Below, piece by piece: positions 15,146-24,589 of a stretch of DNA of 64,000 bases. Source of the stretch: Bradyrhizobium manausense (GTDB taxonomy: Bacteria > Pseudomonadota > Alphaproteobacteria > Rhizobiales > Xanthobacteraceae). The first letter of the stretch is position 1, and each line of letters begins with the position of its first letter. The stretch lies in contig NZ_JAFCJI010000002.1 of the NCBI RefSeq assembly GCF_018131105.1, forward strand, positions 930,001-994,000, written 5' to 3'. The notes below the pieces were generated by a model, which saw only the letters and a list, made by a program, of their open reading frames with translations, did not search any database and was not told where the DNA came from. The translations under genes and the position numbers were made by a program.

Positions 15146-16804
15146 TCACCGCGCGTAGCCGTAGACCATCGCCGCATTGTCCGCCGACACAAGCCCGCTC
15201 TCGACATCGTCCTTGACCGCCGCGCGATCGCGTTCGTCCGGCGCGCCGATGCCGGCGCCGCCGGGCGTCATCACCACCAGCCGATCATCAGGCGGAATGG
15301 TCTGAAAGCCCTTGCCGCGCATTTTCTGTCCGGACTTCAAACCGACATAACCGGCTTCGCCGTTCTTGCCGCCATCCCGGCCGCGTGGCGGATGCTCGAT
15401 ACGGTCGAATGCCGCAAGGATGTCGAAGGGTGCATCGATGCCGGTGCCGACCTCGATGATCTGGCCGAGACCGCCGCGGGTACGCCCTGCTCCGCCGGAA
15501 TCCGGGCGCAACTCCTTGCGCCAGAAGATCAACGGCGTCTGCGTCTCCGCGATCTCGACCGGTGTGCCACGCACGCCGCTGGGATAGGCGGTCGCGGAGA
15601 GACCGTCCTTGCCGAAGCGCGCGCCGGTGCCGCCGTTGGACGTCACCGCCATCGAGAATCCGTAATTGCCGCCGACGCCGCTTCGCGTCTGGCCACGCAC
15701 GTTGAGATTCCACAGGCACGACGTGCCTTCGGCCGGCACGCGCTCGGGAATGATCTGTCGCAGGCAGCCGAACACGACGTCCGGCAGCATCTGGCCGATG
15801 ATGTGACGCGAGGCGACCGGCGCGGGCTTCGGCGCATTGAGGATCGCGCCAGAAGGCGCCGACACCGTCAGCGGCGAGAGCGAGCCGGCATTGTTCGGGA
15901 TCTGCGAGGCAACGACGCAGCCGAGGCCGAACACGGTGTAGGCCGTGGTGTAGGACAGCGGCACGTTGATGCCGAATTTCGACGCGGCCGACGTGCCGTC
16001 GAAGTCGACATGGATACCTTTGTCCGAAATCGTCAGGGTCGCTGCGAGCGTCACCGGGGCGTCATAGCCGTCGACGACCATGCTGTTGCGCCAGATCCCC
16101 TTCGGCAACTTGGCGATCTCGGCGAGCACGGCCTCGCGCGAGCGGTCGCAGATGTAGTCGCCGAGCTCGTCGAGCGTGTCGATGCCGAACTCAGTCATCA
16201 TCTCGACCAGGCGCTCGCAGCCGACGTCGTTGCAGCCGGCCAGCGAATAGGTGTCGCCTTCGGTGTCGATCGGCAGCCGCGTATTGGTGCGGATCATCGC
16301 CATGAGCGTCTCATTGACGACGCCCTGGTCGATCAGCTTGAGCATGGGGATGTAGAGCCCCTCCATGAACACGTCGGTGGCGTCAGGGCCGAAGCCGATG
16401 CCGCCGATATCCATGAGATGGCTGGTGCAGGAGAACAGTGCGACGACCTTGCCGTCCTTGAAGCAGGGCGTGGTGACGACGAAGTCGTTGAGATGGCCGG
16501 TGCCCATCCAGGGATCATTGGTGATGTAGGCGTCGCCTTCCTTCATCGTCTCGAGCGGGAAGTGGTTGATGAAGTGCTTGACCGATTCCGCCATCGAGTT
16601 GACGTGACCGGGCGTGCCGGTCACCGCCTGCGCCAGCATCCGTCCCCTCAGGTCGAACACGCCCGCGGAAAGGTCGCCGCATTCGCGCACGATCGGGCTG
16701 AACGCGGTGCGGAGCAGCACCTGTGCCTGCTCCTCGACCACGGCGATCAGCCGGTGCCACATGATCTGAAGGTCGATCAGGCTCGCGCCATTTGCCTTGC
16801 TCAT
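15146..16804 (-). CDS. Hydantoinase B/oxoprolinase family protein
   Basis: This 552-aa protein is the B subunit of an ATP-dependent hydantoinase/carboxylase-type enzyme. It shows the family start with LQIMWHRLIAVVEEQAQVLL, RECGDLSAGVFD, the metal/substrate part GDAYITNDPWMGTGHLNDFV and the C-terminal GGAGRTRGGLGQIIEVGTG. It begins two bases after the stop of the A-subunit gene. The pair resembles N-methylhydantoinase, acetone/acetophenone carboxylase and 5-oxoprolinase. The substrate cannot be decided. Confidence 0.9.
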   Translation of the reverse strand: MSKANGASLIDLQIMWHRLIAVVEEQAQVLLRTAFSPIVRECGDLSAGVFDLRGRMLAQAVTGTPGHVNSMAESVKHFINHFPLETMKEGDAYITNDPWMGTGHLNDFVVTTPCFKDGKVVALFSCTSHLMDIGGIGFGPDATDVFMEGLYIPMLKLIDQGVVNETLMAMIRTNTRLPIDTEGDTYSLAGCNDVGCERLVEMMTEFGIDTLDELGDYICDRSREAVLAEIAKLPKGIWRNSMVVDGYDAPVTLAATLTISDKGIHVDFDGTSAASKFGINVPLSYTTAYTVFGLGCVVASQIPNNAGSLSPLTVSAPSGAILNAPKPAPVASRHIIGQMLPDVVFGCLRQIIPERVPAEGTSCLWNLNVRGQTRSGVGGNYGFSMAVTSNGGTGARFGKDGLSATAYPSGVRGTPVEIAETQTPLIFWRKELRPDSGGAGRTRGGLGQIIEVGTGIDAPFDILAAFDRIEHPPRGRDGGKNGEAGYVGLKSGQKMRGKGFQTIPPDDRLVVMTPGGAGIGAPDERDRAAVKDDVESGLVSADNAAMVYGYAR

Positions 16805-16806
16805 GA

Positions 16807-18891
16807 TCAGGCCGCCTTCCGTTCCATGACGATGCTGCCGGCACCGTCGATATGGGCATCAAAACTGTTGGAGACGAACGTGGAGGTTTCGTCCTCCGCG
16901 ATCACAGCCGGCCCCGCAATCGTCGCGCCGGGCGCCATGTCCTCGCGGCGATAGAGCGGGATATCGATGACCTCGCCTGCCCTTCCGTCGAAGAACTTGC
17001 GGCTGCCGGAGGCCTTCGCCGCAGGCTTGCGCGCAACAGCCGCAACCGCCGATGGGTTGCGTGCATCAGTCGTCGCAAGCACCGACCAGCTCAAGACCTC
17101 GATCGCGGCGCCAGGAATTGGCCGCTCGAACATCGCGGAATAATCGGCCTCGAACTTCTGGCGGAGACTTGCAAGATCAGCCGAGGTCAGCGGCCGGTTC
17201 GGCAGCTCGACGGTGATCTCGTGGCCCTGGCCGACGTAACGCATGAAAGCCGCGCGGCGCTCACGCACCGGCGCGCCGGCCGCACCGGGCTCGACCAGCG
17301 CCCGCGCCTCGGTCACCATCTCCTGCAGCAGATCGGAGACGGCGCCGGTGTCGAAATCGTCGAGCCGGACGTGACGGCTGCGCACCAGCTCATAGGCAAT
17401 AGGCGCCGCGAGGAAGCCGACCGCCGAGCCGACGCCGGCATTCGACGGCACGATCACCCTGGCAACGCCGATCTTCTCGGCAACGCGCGCCGCATGCAGC
17501 GGTGCGGCGCCGCCGAAGGCGATCAGCGTGTGCTGGCCGACGATCTCACCGCGCTCGACCGCATGCACGCGCGCCGCACTTGCCATGTTCTCGCAGACGA
17601 CCTCGTGCACGGCATAGGCCGCGGTTTCCGCCGACAAGCCGAGCGGCTCGCCGACACTGCTCAGCAGCGCTTTCTTCGAAAGCTCCGGGTCGAGCCTGAT
17701 GGTGCCACCCGCGAAGGCGTCGGGATCGATCATGCCGAGGGTGACATCGGCATCGGTCACTGCAGGACGCTGACCACCACGGCCGTAGCAGGCGGGCCCC
17801 GGCTCGGACGAGGCACTCTCCGGGCCGACAGTGACACGCTTCATCGCGTCGACATGCGCGATCGAGCCGCCACCGGCGCCGATCTCGACCATCTCGATCA
17901 CGGGGATGCGCACCGGCAGGCCTGAGCCTTTGAGGAAGCGCGCCGCGCGATCGACCTCGAACACGCGTGACGTCTCGGGCTGATACTTTTCGATCAGACA
18001 GATTTTTGCGGTGGTGCCGCCCATGTCAAAGGACAGCACCTTGCTTTCGCCGAGCCTTGCCGCGATCTGCGCCGCGAAGATCGCGCCGCCCGCCGGGCCG
18101 GACTCGACGAGCCGCACCGGGAAGCGCCGCGCCGTCTCGATCGAAGTGACGCCGCCGCCGGAAGTGACGAGATAGATCGCGCCGCGATATTGCTCGACCT
18201 GCAGGGCATCGGACATGCGCGCGAGATAGCCGTCGATCAGTGGCTGCACATAAGCGTTGGCGACCGCGGTCGAGGTGCGCTCATACTCGCGGATCTCGGG
18301 GCACACCGCCGACGATACAGTCACGGAGATGCCGGGCATTTCCCTGCTGATGATGGCGGCCGCGCGGCGCTCGTGCTCGGGATTGGCGTAGGAATGCAGG
18401 AAGGCAATCGCGACGCTTTCGACCTTCAGCTCGCGCAATTTCGGCGCGAGCGCGCGGACCGCAGCTTCGTCGAGCGGAAGACGGACGGCGCCGTGGGCGT
18501 CGATCCGCTCGGGCACGGTGAAGCGCAGATTGCGCGGCGCCAGCGGCTTCGGCTTGTCGATGCCGAGATCGTATTGGTCGTAGCGGCTCTCGGTGCCGAT
18601 ATCGAGAACGTCGCGGAAGCCTTCGGTCGCGATCAGCGCCGTTTTGGCACCGCGCCGTTCGATGATGGCGTTGGTCGCAAGCGTCGTGCCGTGAATGAAG
18701 ACGTCGATGTCGCTGATATGCGCATGCGCATCAGTCAGGATGAGACGCATGCCGTCCAGCACCGCCTGCTCAGGCCGCTGCGGCGTGGTTAGCACCTTGC
18801 GCGTCTTGCGCACTTCACCCACGTCCAGCACGATGTCGGTGAACGTGCCGCCAATATCAACGGCAAGCCGTACCTCGGCCCCCTCAAGCAT
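16807..18891 (-). CDS. Hydantoinase A/oxoprolinase family protein
   Basis: This 694-aa A subunit has the ASKHA-type ATPase start VRLAVDIGGTFTDIVLDVGE, HGTTLATNAIIERRGAKTAL and a second phosphate region VLSFDMGGTTAKICLIE. YGRGGQRPAVTDADVTLG and AFGGAAPLHAARVAE follow. The frame is open to 18996, but 18891 gives the normal N terminus (MLEGAEVRLAVDIGG). The ribosome binding site there is poorly placed, so the exact start is uncertain. It forms an operon with the B subunit. ATP hydrolysis would drive ring opening or carboxylation of an unknown substrate. Confidence 0.9.
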   Translation of the reverse strand: MLEGAEVRLAVDIGGTFTDIVLDVGEVRKTRKVLTTPQRPEQAVLDGMRLILTDAHAHISDIDVFIHGTTLATNAIIERRGAKTALIATEGFRDVLDIGTESRYDQYDLGIDKPKPLAPRNLRFTVPERIDAHGAVRLPLDEAAVRALAPKLRELKVESVAIAFLHSYANPEHERRAAAIISREMPGISVTVSSAVCPEIREYERTSTAVANAYVQPLIDGYLARMSDALQVEQYRGAIYLVTSGGGVTSIETARRFPVRLVESGPAGGAIFAAQIAARLGESKVLSFDMGGTTAKICLIEKYQPETSRVFEVDRAARFLKGSGLPVRIPVIEMVEIGAGGGSIAHVDAMKRVTVGPESASSEPGPACYGRGGQRPAVTDADVTLGMIDPDAFAGGTIRLDPELSKKALLSSVGEPLGLSAETAAYAVHEVVCENMASAARVHAVERGEIVGQHTLIAFGGAAPLHAARVAEKIGVARVIVPSNAGVGSAVGFLAAPIAYELVRSRHVRLDDFDTGAVSDLLQEMVTEARALVEPGAAGAPVRERRAAFMRYVGQGHEITVELPNRPLTSADLASLRQKFEADYSAMFERPIPGAAIEVLSWSVLATTDARNPSAVAAVARKPAAKASGSRKFFDGRAGEVIDIPLYRREDMAPGATIAGPAVIAEDETSTFVSNSFDAHIDGAGSIVMERKAA

Positions 18892-19022
18892 TCCTGAACA
18901 CTCCGTGCTGATCGCCAAACTGCGGTCGAAGCCGCAGCAATTTTCATACCAGCGACGCCGCGAATGGTGAAGCCTTCCGCCCCCATTGCGTGGCACCTAT
19001 GCGGCAGGAGAGCCCTGCCCGT

Positions 19023-19829
19023 TCAGAGCAGAAATGCCAGCGCTGCTTCGCAGCGCTCCTCGACCTTGAGCGTCAGGAGATCGTCGGCGCGGGTGCGCCC
19101 GAGATTGACCGCGGCAATCGGGATTTGCCGTTTGGTCGCAGCCTGCACGAAGCGGAAGCCGGAATAGACCATCAACGAGGAGCCGACGATCAGCATGGCA
19201 TCGGCCTGCGCCAGATGGTCCTGCGCGGTCGCGACCACGTCGCGCGGGACGTTCTCGCCGAAGAACACGACATCGGGCTTGAGGATGCCGCCGCAGGCCT
19301 CGCAAGCCGGCACCTTGAACGACGAGAAATCCGCGTGATCGAGATCAGCGTCGCCATCAGGCGCATCCGCCGCATCCAGCGTCAGCCATTCCGCGTTGGC
19401 GCGGCCAAGCGCCTCCTGGAATTCGCTGCGCGGTGTCTTGCCACCGCAGCCCATGCAGCGGACCAGGTCGAGCCGCCCGTGCAGATCGATCACCTGCCGG
19501 TGGCCGGCGGATTGATGCAGCCGGTCGACATTCTGGGTCAGCAGCATCTCGCAGCGACCGCTGGCCTCGAGCCGGGCGAGCGCATGATGCGCGTCGTTCG
19601 GACGGGCTTGTCCGAATCGCCGCCAGCCGATCAGGCTGCGCGCCCAATAGCGCTGGCGCGTCTGCTCTTCCGACATGAAGGCCTGAAAATTGACCGGCTG
19701 GGTCCGCTTCCAGTTGCCATGGCTGTCGCGATAGTCGGGAATGCCCGAATTGGTGCTGCAGCCCGCGCCGGTCAGCACGAACAGTTTTTCGTGCCGGCCG
19801 ACGAAATCCTGGAGCGGGTGATTTGCCAT
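19023..19829 (-). CDS. Sirtuin NAD-dependent protein deacylase
   Basis: This 268-aa protein of the Sir2 family removes acyl groups from lysines using NAD. Visible are TGAGCSTNSGIPDYRDSHG (NAD site), TQNVDRLHQSAG, the catalytic histidine in DLHGRLD, and a zinc site formed by CMGCGG and CEACGG. PDVVFFGENVP and VGSSLMVYSGF follow. The GAGCSTNSGIPDYR form is that of class II (SIRT4-like) enzymes. It stands alone, with no partner gene evident. Confidence 0.93.
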   Translation of the reverse strand: MANHPLQDFVGRHEKLFVLTGAGCSTNSGIPDYRDSHGNWKRTQPVNFQAFMSEEQTRQRYWARSLIGWRRFGQARPNDAHHALARLEASGRCEMLLTQNVDRLHQSAGHRQVIDLHGRLDLVRCMGCGGKTPRSEFQEALGRANAEWLTLDAADAPDGDADLDHADFSSFKVPACEACGGILKPDVVFFGENVPRDVVATAQDHLAQADAMLIVGSSLMVYSGFRFVQAATKRQIPIAAVNLGRTRADDLLTLKVEERCEAALAFLL

Positions 19830-19883
19830 GGCGCAGATGTAGTCTGCGCCGCGGCATTTTGCCAGATGGGCCGACGCGGCCGA

Positions 19884-20720
19884 CTAGCTCGCCCAGTTGT
19901 CGCGAAACTCGGGAAACAACGTCAGGCCGCCGCAGGCGTAGATCGTCTGCCCGGTGATGTAGCTTGCATCGTCCGAGGCCAGGAAAGCGAACACAGCGGC
20001 GATCTCTTCCGGCATGCCGACGCGCCCAAGCGGGATATGACTTGCGACGTTGGCGCGCTTTTCCGCATCGCCGGTCCAGGCCGCGTTGATCGGCGTGTCG
20101 ATCGCGCCGGGACCGACCGCATTGACGCGAATGCCGCGGCCGGCAAATTCGAGCGCCAGCGTGCGGGTGAGATTGGCCATGCCACCCTTGCTGATCGAAT
20201 AAGCGAGATAGCCGGGTTTTGGGATGATCTGGTGAACGCTGGAGCAGTTGATGATGCTGCCGCCTCCATCGCGCCCGACGAAATGCGCGAGCGCCTTCTG
20301 GGCACAGAGCACGGCACCGTTGAGATTGACGTCGATGATGCGGCGATAGCTTTCGATGTCGAGCGCCTCGCTGGGCGATTCACGCTGGAAACCGGCATTG
20401 TTGACGAGACAATCGAGGCGCTTCCAGCGCGCCAGCACCGTCTCGAACATCGCAGCCACCTCCTGCTCATTGCTGACATCGGCCTTGACGATGACATGGT
20501 CGAGCTTGCCGTGGCCGCGATCATCCGATCCCGTCCTCGCCAGCGCAAGCGTCTCCTCGGCTCGCTCTGGATGGTCGATATAATTGATGGCGACGGTCGC
20601 GCCTTCCTGGGCGAGCCTGACCGCAACGGCGCGGCCGATGCCCTGGGAGGCACCGGTCACCAGCGCGTGTCGGCCGACGAGACGTGAGGGAAACGAAGTT
20701 GAGAGATCGGTCTGTGGCAT
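19884..20720 (-). CDS. SDR-family oxidoreductase
   Basis: This 278-aa short-chain dehydrogenase has TGASQGIG for cofactor binding, NNAGFQRE, IINCSSVHQI with the catalytic serine, and YSISK. The C terminus GQTIYACGGLTLFPEF departs from the usual VDGG. The long insertion around ARTGSDDRGHGKLDHVIVKA is unusual and resembles glucose/ribitol-dehydrogenase-like SDRs. The ATG at 20720 has GGAGAAAG upstream. The substrate is unknown. Confidence 0.87.
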   Translation of the reverse strand: MPQTDLSTSFPSRLVGRHALVTGASQGIGRAVAVRLAQEGATVAINYIDHPERAEETLALARTGSDDRGHGKLDHVIVKADVSNEQEVAAMFETVLARWKRLDCLVNNAGFQRESPSEALDIESYRRIIDVNLNGAVLCAQKALAHFVGRDGGGSIINCSSVHQIIPKPGYLAYSISKGGMANLTRTLALEFAGRGIRVNAVGPGAIDTPINAAWTGDAEKRANVASHIPLGRVGMPEEIAAVFAFLASDDASYITGQTIYACGGLTLFPEFRDNWAS

Positions 20721-20792
20721 AGGCTTTCTCCGGGACACCTGATCATGGATGGAACCGGTGTTTTGTTCCATCCACGAGCGCATCCCTGGGAT

Positions 20793-22112
20793 TCATTCCG
20801 CGCGGCGCGCGATCGGCGAGGTCAGGATCTGATACAGGATGATCGCGCCGAAGGTCGCGGTGCCGATTCCGCCGATCGTGAACGCGCCGAATTTGAGCGT
20901 GAGGTCGCCCGCGCCCGCGGTCAGCGCCACGGCGACGGTGATCAGGTTCGCCGGGTTGGCGAAGTCGACCTTGTTCTCCACCCAGATCCGGCCCGCCATC
21001 GCCGCGATCAATCCGAACAGCACGATCGAGAGGCCGCCGATCACGGGACCCGGGATCGACAGGATCAGCGCGCCGAATTTCGGCGAGAAGCCCAGCAGGA
21101 TCGACACCGTGGCGGCGAAGGCAAACAGCAGGGTCGAATAGACCTTCGTCGCCGCCATGACGCCGATATTCTCGGCATAGGTGGTGACGCCGGTGCCGCC
21201 TCCAAACGCCGCGACGATCGTCGCGAGGCTGTCGGCGAACAAGGCGCGCCCGAGATAGCCATCGAGGCTCCGGCCCGTCATGGCGCCGACGGCTTTGATG
21301 TGACCCAGATTCTCGGCGACGAGAATGACCGCAACCGGCGCGATCAGGAAGATCGCATCGGCCTTGAAGGTCGGCGTGGTGAAATTCGGCAGGCCGAACC
21401 ACGGCGCGGCCGAAAGCTGCGCGAAGTCGATCGGCTTGCCGAAGCCGAGGCCGTTCGCGAACAGCAGGTACAACAGGTACCCGCCGATCGCGCCGAGAAT
21501 GATCGGCAGGCGACGCCACAGGCCCGGAGCGGCCACGGCGACCACGCCGATAATCAAGACGGTCGCGAGCCCGATCCAGGTGTCGAACGCATTGGCGCTC
21601 ACCGCCTTGACCGCGACGGGTGCGAGGTTGAGGCCGATCGCGGCGACCACGGCGCCGGTGACGGCCGGCGGCATCAGGCGCTCGACCCAGCCGATTCCCG
21701 ACCACATCACGATCAGCGCGATCACGCCATACAGCACGCCGGCGCCGACGATGCCGCCGAGCGCGACTGAGATGTTCGGATTCGGCCCCTGCCCGGCATA
21801 ACCGGTGGCGGCGAGAACGACGGCGATGAAGGCGAAGCTCGAGCCGAGATAGCTCGGCACACGCCCGGCGACGATGACGAAGAAGATCAGCGTGCCGATG
21901 CCGGAGAACAGGACCGCAACATTGGGATCGAATCCCATCAGCAGCGGCGCGATGATCGTCGAGCCCGACATGGCAACGCAATGCTGGAGACCGGAGACGA
22001 TGGTTTGCCCCCATGGCAACCGCTCCTCCGGCATGATCACGCCCGAGGTCTTCAGCTTCCAGCGCGGAAAATAGCTGTGCGCCTGCTCGTCCGAGCCTGA
22101 TGCGTTCGACAT
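20793..22112 (-). CDS. NCS2-family uracil/xanthine permease
   Basis: This 439-aa inner-membrane nucleobase:proton symporter resembles UraA/RutG. It is strongly hydrophobic with about 14 segments. It shows the substrate-site region LQHCVAMSGSTIIAPLLMGF, NPNISVALGGIVGAGVLYG, and VAENLGHIKAVGAMTGRSLD. The helical hairpin GGGTGVTTYAENIGVMAATK carries the conserved glutamate. No nucleobase catabolic genes are adjacent, so the substrate (uracil or a purine) is open. Confidence 0.9.
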   Translation of the reverse strand: MSNASGSDEQAHSYFPRWKLKTSGVIMPEERLPWGQTIVSGLQHCVAMSGSTIIAPLLMGFDPNVAVLFSGIGTLIFFVIVAGRVPSYLGSSFAFIAVVLAATGYAGQGPNPNISVALGGIVGAGVLYGVIALIVMWSGIGWVERLMPPAVTGAVVAAIGLNLAPVAVKAVSANAFDTWIGLATVLIIGVVAVAAPGLWRRLPIILGAIGGYLLYLLFANGLGFGKPIDFAQLSAAPWFGLPNFTTPTFKADAIFLIAPVAVILVAENLGHIKAVGAMTGRSLDGYLGRALFADSLATIVAAFGGGTGVTTYAENIGVMAATKVYSTLLFAFAATVSILLGFSPKFGALILSIPGPVIGGLSIVLFGLIAAMAGRIWVENKVDFANPANLITVAVALTAGAGDLTLKFGAFTIGGIGTATFGAIILYQILTSPIARRAE

Positions 22113-22188
22113 GTTCCCCCCATTGCGGTGCAGCGATTGATCTTCGTGCGATCCGACAAAAATGTGATTGTTGCTTATAGGGCGATCA

Positions 22189-22201
22189 TCACATGATGTG
22201 A
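22189..22201. promoter_or_regulatory. Perfect palindrome upstream of dctA
   Basis: TCACATGATGTGA is a perfect 13-base palindrome in the 124-base gap between the divergent NCS2 permease and dctA genes. It lies about 35 bases before the dctA start. Its position suggests an operator for one or both genes; the protein that binds it is not identifiable. Confidence 0.45.
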
Positions 22202-22236
22202 ATCATGCAAGATCAATGCGTTCCAGGGCTCACATT

Positions 22237-23565
22237 ATGACACAAGTCGCGATCCAGCCAGCCGCCCATCGCCGGCACCTGCCCTGGTACAAGATCCTCT
22301 ATGTCCAGGTGCTGATCGCGATCGCGCTTGGGGTGCTGATCGGCTATCTCTATCCGGACCTCGGCAAGGCTCTGAAGCCGCTCGGCGACGGCTTCATCGC
22401 GCTGATCAAGATGATGATCGCGCCCGTGATCTTCTGCACCGTGGTGCACGGCATCTCCTCGATGGGCGACCTCAAGCGTGTCGGCCGGGTCGGGCTGAAA
22501 TCGCTGATCTATTTCGAATCGGTTTCGACGGTGGCGCTCGCAGTCGGCCTCCTGGTCGGCGAGGTGCTCCAGCCCGGACACGGCTTCAACATCGACCCTG
22601 CCACGATCGATCCGAAGTCGGTCGCCACTTACGTGACCAAGGCCAAGGAAGATGGCATCGTGGCCCATCTGATGGGAATCATCCCCGACAGCTATTTTGG
22701 TGCGATCGCACGCGGCGACCTGCTTCAGGTGCTGCTGGTCTCGATCCTCTCCGGCTTTGCCATCGCATTCCTCGGCAAGGCCGGCGAGCCGATCGCCGAC
22801 GCCGTCGACAAGGCCGCAAAAATGTTCTTCGGCATCATTCGCATCATCGTGCGCGTGGCGCCGATCGGCGCGTTCGGGGCGATGGCGTTCACCGTCGGCG
22901 CCTACGGCCTCGGCTCGCTGCTCAACCTCGCCGCCCTGATCGGCACGTTCTATCTCACCAGCATCCTGTTCGTGCTGATCGTGCTTGGCTCTATCGCCAG
23001 ACTGGCCGGCTTCTCGATCCTGCGCTTCATCGCTTATATCAAGGACGAGCTTCTGATCGTGCTCGGCACCTCGTCGTCGGAGACGGTGCTGCCGCAGATG
23101 ATCCAGAAGATGGAGCATCTCGGCGCCTCGCGCTCGGTGGTCGGCCTCGTAATCCCGACCGGCTACAGCTTCAACCTCGACGGCACCAACATCTACATGA
23201 CCCTGGCGACGCTGTTTCTGGCGCAGGCGACCAACACCCATCTGACGATCTGGCAGGAGTTGGGCATTCTCGGCATCGCCATGATCACCTCGAAGGGCGC
23301 ATCGGGCGTTACGGGCGCCGGCTTCATCACGCTCGCCGCAACGCTCTCGATCGTGCCCGACATCCCGATCCAGTCGATCGCGATCCTGGTCGGCATCGAC
23401 AAATTCATGAGCGAGTGCCGCGCGCTGACCAACCTGATCGGCAACGGCGTCGCCTGCGTCGTCATCAGCATTTCCGAGGGAGAGCTCGATCGCGAGGCGC
23501 TGCACGAGACCATGGCGCATCCGCTGGAGATGGGCGAAGCGCTGGAGCCCGGCGGCAGCGCGTGA
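22237..23565 (+). CDS. dctA: C4-dicarboxylate:cation symporter
   Basis: This 442-aa inner-membrane carrier takes up succinate, malate and fumarate; in rhizobia it feeds bacteroids. It has the family marks PWYKILYVQVLIAIALGVLI at the start, the SSSETVLPQMIQKME hairpin, and the cation/substrate motif GYSFNLDGTNIYMTLATLFL. TSKGASGVTGAGFITLAATL and ILVGIDKFMSECRALTNLIG follow. The frame is open to 22168, but the ATG at 22237 gives the normal N terminus. No dctBD genes are adjacent. A terminator follows 130 bases downstream. Confidence 0.93.
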   Translation: MTQVAIQPAAHRRHLPWYKILYVQVLIAIALGVLIGYLYPDLGKALKPLGDGFIALIKMMIAPVIFCTVVHGISSMGDLKRVGRVGLKSLIYFESVSTVALAVGLLVGEVLQPGHGFNIDPATIDPKSVATYVTKAKEDGIVAHLMGIIPDSYFGAIARGDLLQVLLVSILSGFAIAFLGKAGEPIADAVDKAAKMFFGIIRIIVRVAPIGAFGAMAFTVGAYGLGSLLNLAALIGTFYLTSILFVLIVLGSIARLAGFSILRFIAYIKDELLIVLGTSSSETVLPQMIQKMEHLGASRSVVGLVIPTGYSFNLDGTNIYMTLATLFLAQATNTHLTIWQELGILGIAMITSKGASGVTGAGFITLAATLSIVPDIPIQSIAILVGIDKFMSECRALTNLIGNGVACVVISISEGELDREALHETMAHPLEMGEALEPGGSA

Positions 23566-23693
23566 AACCACCACAGCGCGTAAATCGGCAGGCGCAGGTC
23601 GGTTTCGATGCGGTATTTTACCGGAGTAGAAATTTCATAGGACTGGAGTCACAACAGCGGCGTTGGGATCACCGATTGATACTCATCCATTCC

Positions 23694-23727
23694 ACCCGAC
23701 GCGCTGGGGGCAGAGCGTCGGGTTTTT
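23694..23727 (+). terminator. Rho-independent terminator downstream of dctA
   Basis: ACCCGACGC and GCGTCGGGT form the stem, followed by TTTTT. The 130 bases between the dctA stop and this hairpin contain a second small hairpin (CGGTA-TTT-TACCG at about 23611). The interval could therefore be a long 3' UTR or a separate small RNA. Confidence 0.75.
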
Positions 23728-23756
23728 GAAGAATTACCAGGATTTGCCTGGCGAGA

Positions 23757-24497
23757 TCAGATGATCCCGCCATTGGCGCGAAGCACCTGACCATTGATCC
23801 AGCCACCATCTGGACCTGCAAGGAACGCAACCGCGGCGGCGACGTCCTCGGGCTGGCCAAGCCGCTCCAGCGGCGCGAGCTTGGCGAGATGATCGACCAG
23901 CTCCTTCGACTTGCCATCCAAAAAGAGCTTCGTTGCGGTCGGTCCGGGCGCCACCGCATTCACGGTGATGTTGCGGCCGCGCAGCTCCTTGGCCAGCACA
24001 TGCGTGAGGGCTTCGACCGCCGCCTTGGTGGCGGCATAGACGCCGTAGGTCGGCGACAGGATGCCGGCCTGGCTCGACGACAGATTGACGATGCGACCGC
24101 CATTGCGCAGCCGCCGCGCCGCCTCGCGCAGCGTGTTGAAGGTGCCCTTCAGGTTGATCGCGATCTGGCTGTCGAACGCAGCATCCTCGGCATCCGCAAT
24201 CGCGGCGAGACGCATGACACCGGCATTGTTGACGAGCACGTCGACGCCGCCGAACACGGACTCAGCCGCATTGAACATACGTGCGACAGCAGTTGCGTCG
24301 CTGACGTCAGCCTGCGACGTGATAGCCTGGCTGCCCGCTTGCGTAATCCTGTCGGCAAGCGCCTCCGCTTCGGCGGCGCTCCCGGCATAGTTGACGACGA
24401 CGGCAAAGCCGTCGGCGGCGAGCCGTTCGGCGATCGCGGCGCCAATGCCGCGTGAGCCCCCGGTGACAATGGCGACCTTCTTGTCTGGGTTGGACAT
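23757..24497 (-). CDS. SDR-family oxidoreductase
   Basis: This 246-aa short-chain dehydrogenase has TGGSRGIGAAIAERL, NNAGVMRL, IVNLSSSQAG and catalytic YAATK. It ends WINGQVLRANGGII, typical for 3-oxoacyl-ACP-reductase-like SDRs. The ATG at 24497 gives the standard start MSNPDKKVAIVTGG. It is convergent with dctA. The substrate cannot be predicted. Confidence 0.9.
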   Translation of the reverse strand: MSNPDKKVAIVTGGSRGIGAAIAERLAADGFAVVVNYAGSAAEAEALADRITQAGSQAITSQADVSDATAVARMFNAAESVFGGVDVLVNNAGVMRLAAIADAEDAAFDSQIAINLKGTFNTLREAARRLRNGGRIVNLSSSQAGILSPTYGVYAATKAAVEALTHVLAKELRGRNITVNAVAPGPTATKLFLDGKSKELVDHLAKLAPLERLGQPEDVAAAVAFLAGPDGGWINGQVLRANGGII

Positions 24498-24589
24498 GTG
24501 CGTTCTCCGTGGTTCGGGTCCGCTGCTTGCGGCTGACACCGGAGGATTTGCCCCATTTCCCGCGAGAGATAATCAGCCTCCGGCCGGCA

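Noticed and set aside
15392..16954. Plus-strand open frame of 520 codons
   Set aside because: It is antisense to hydantoinase B and has a composition typical of antisense frames (rich in R, D, H, A).
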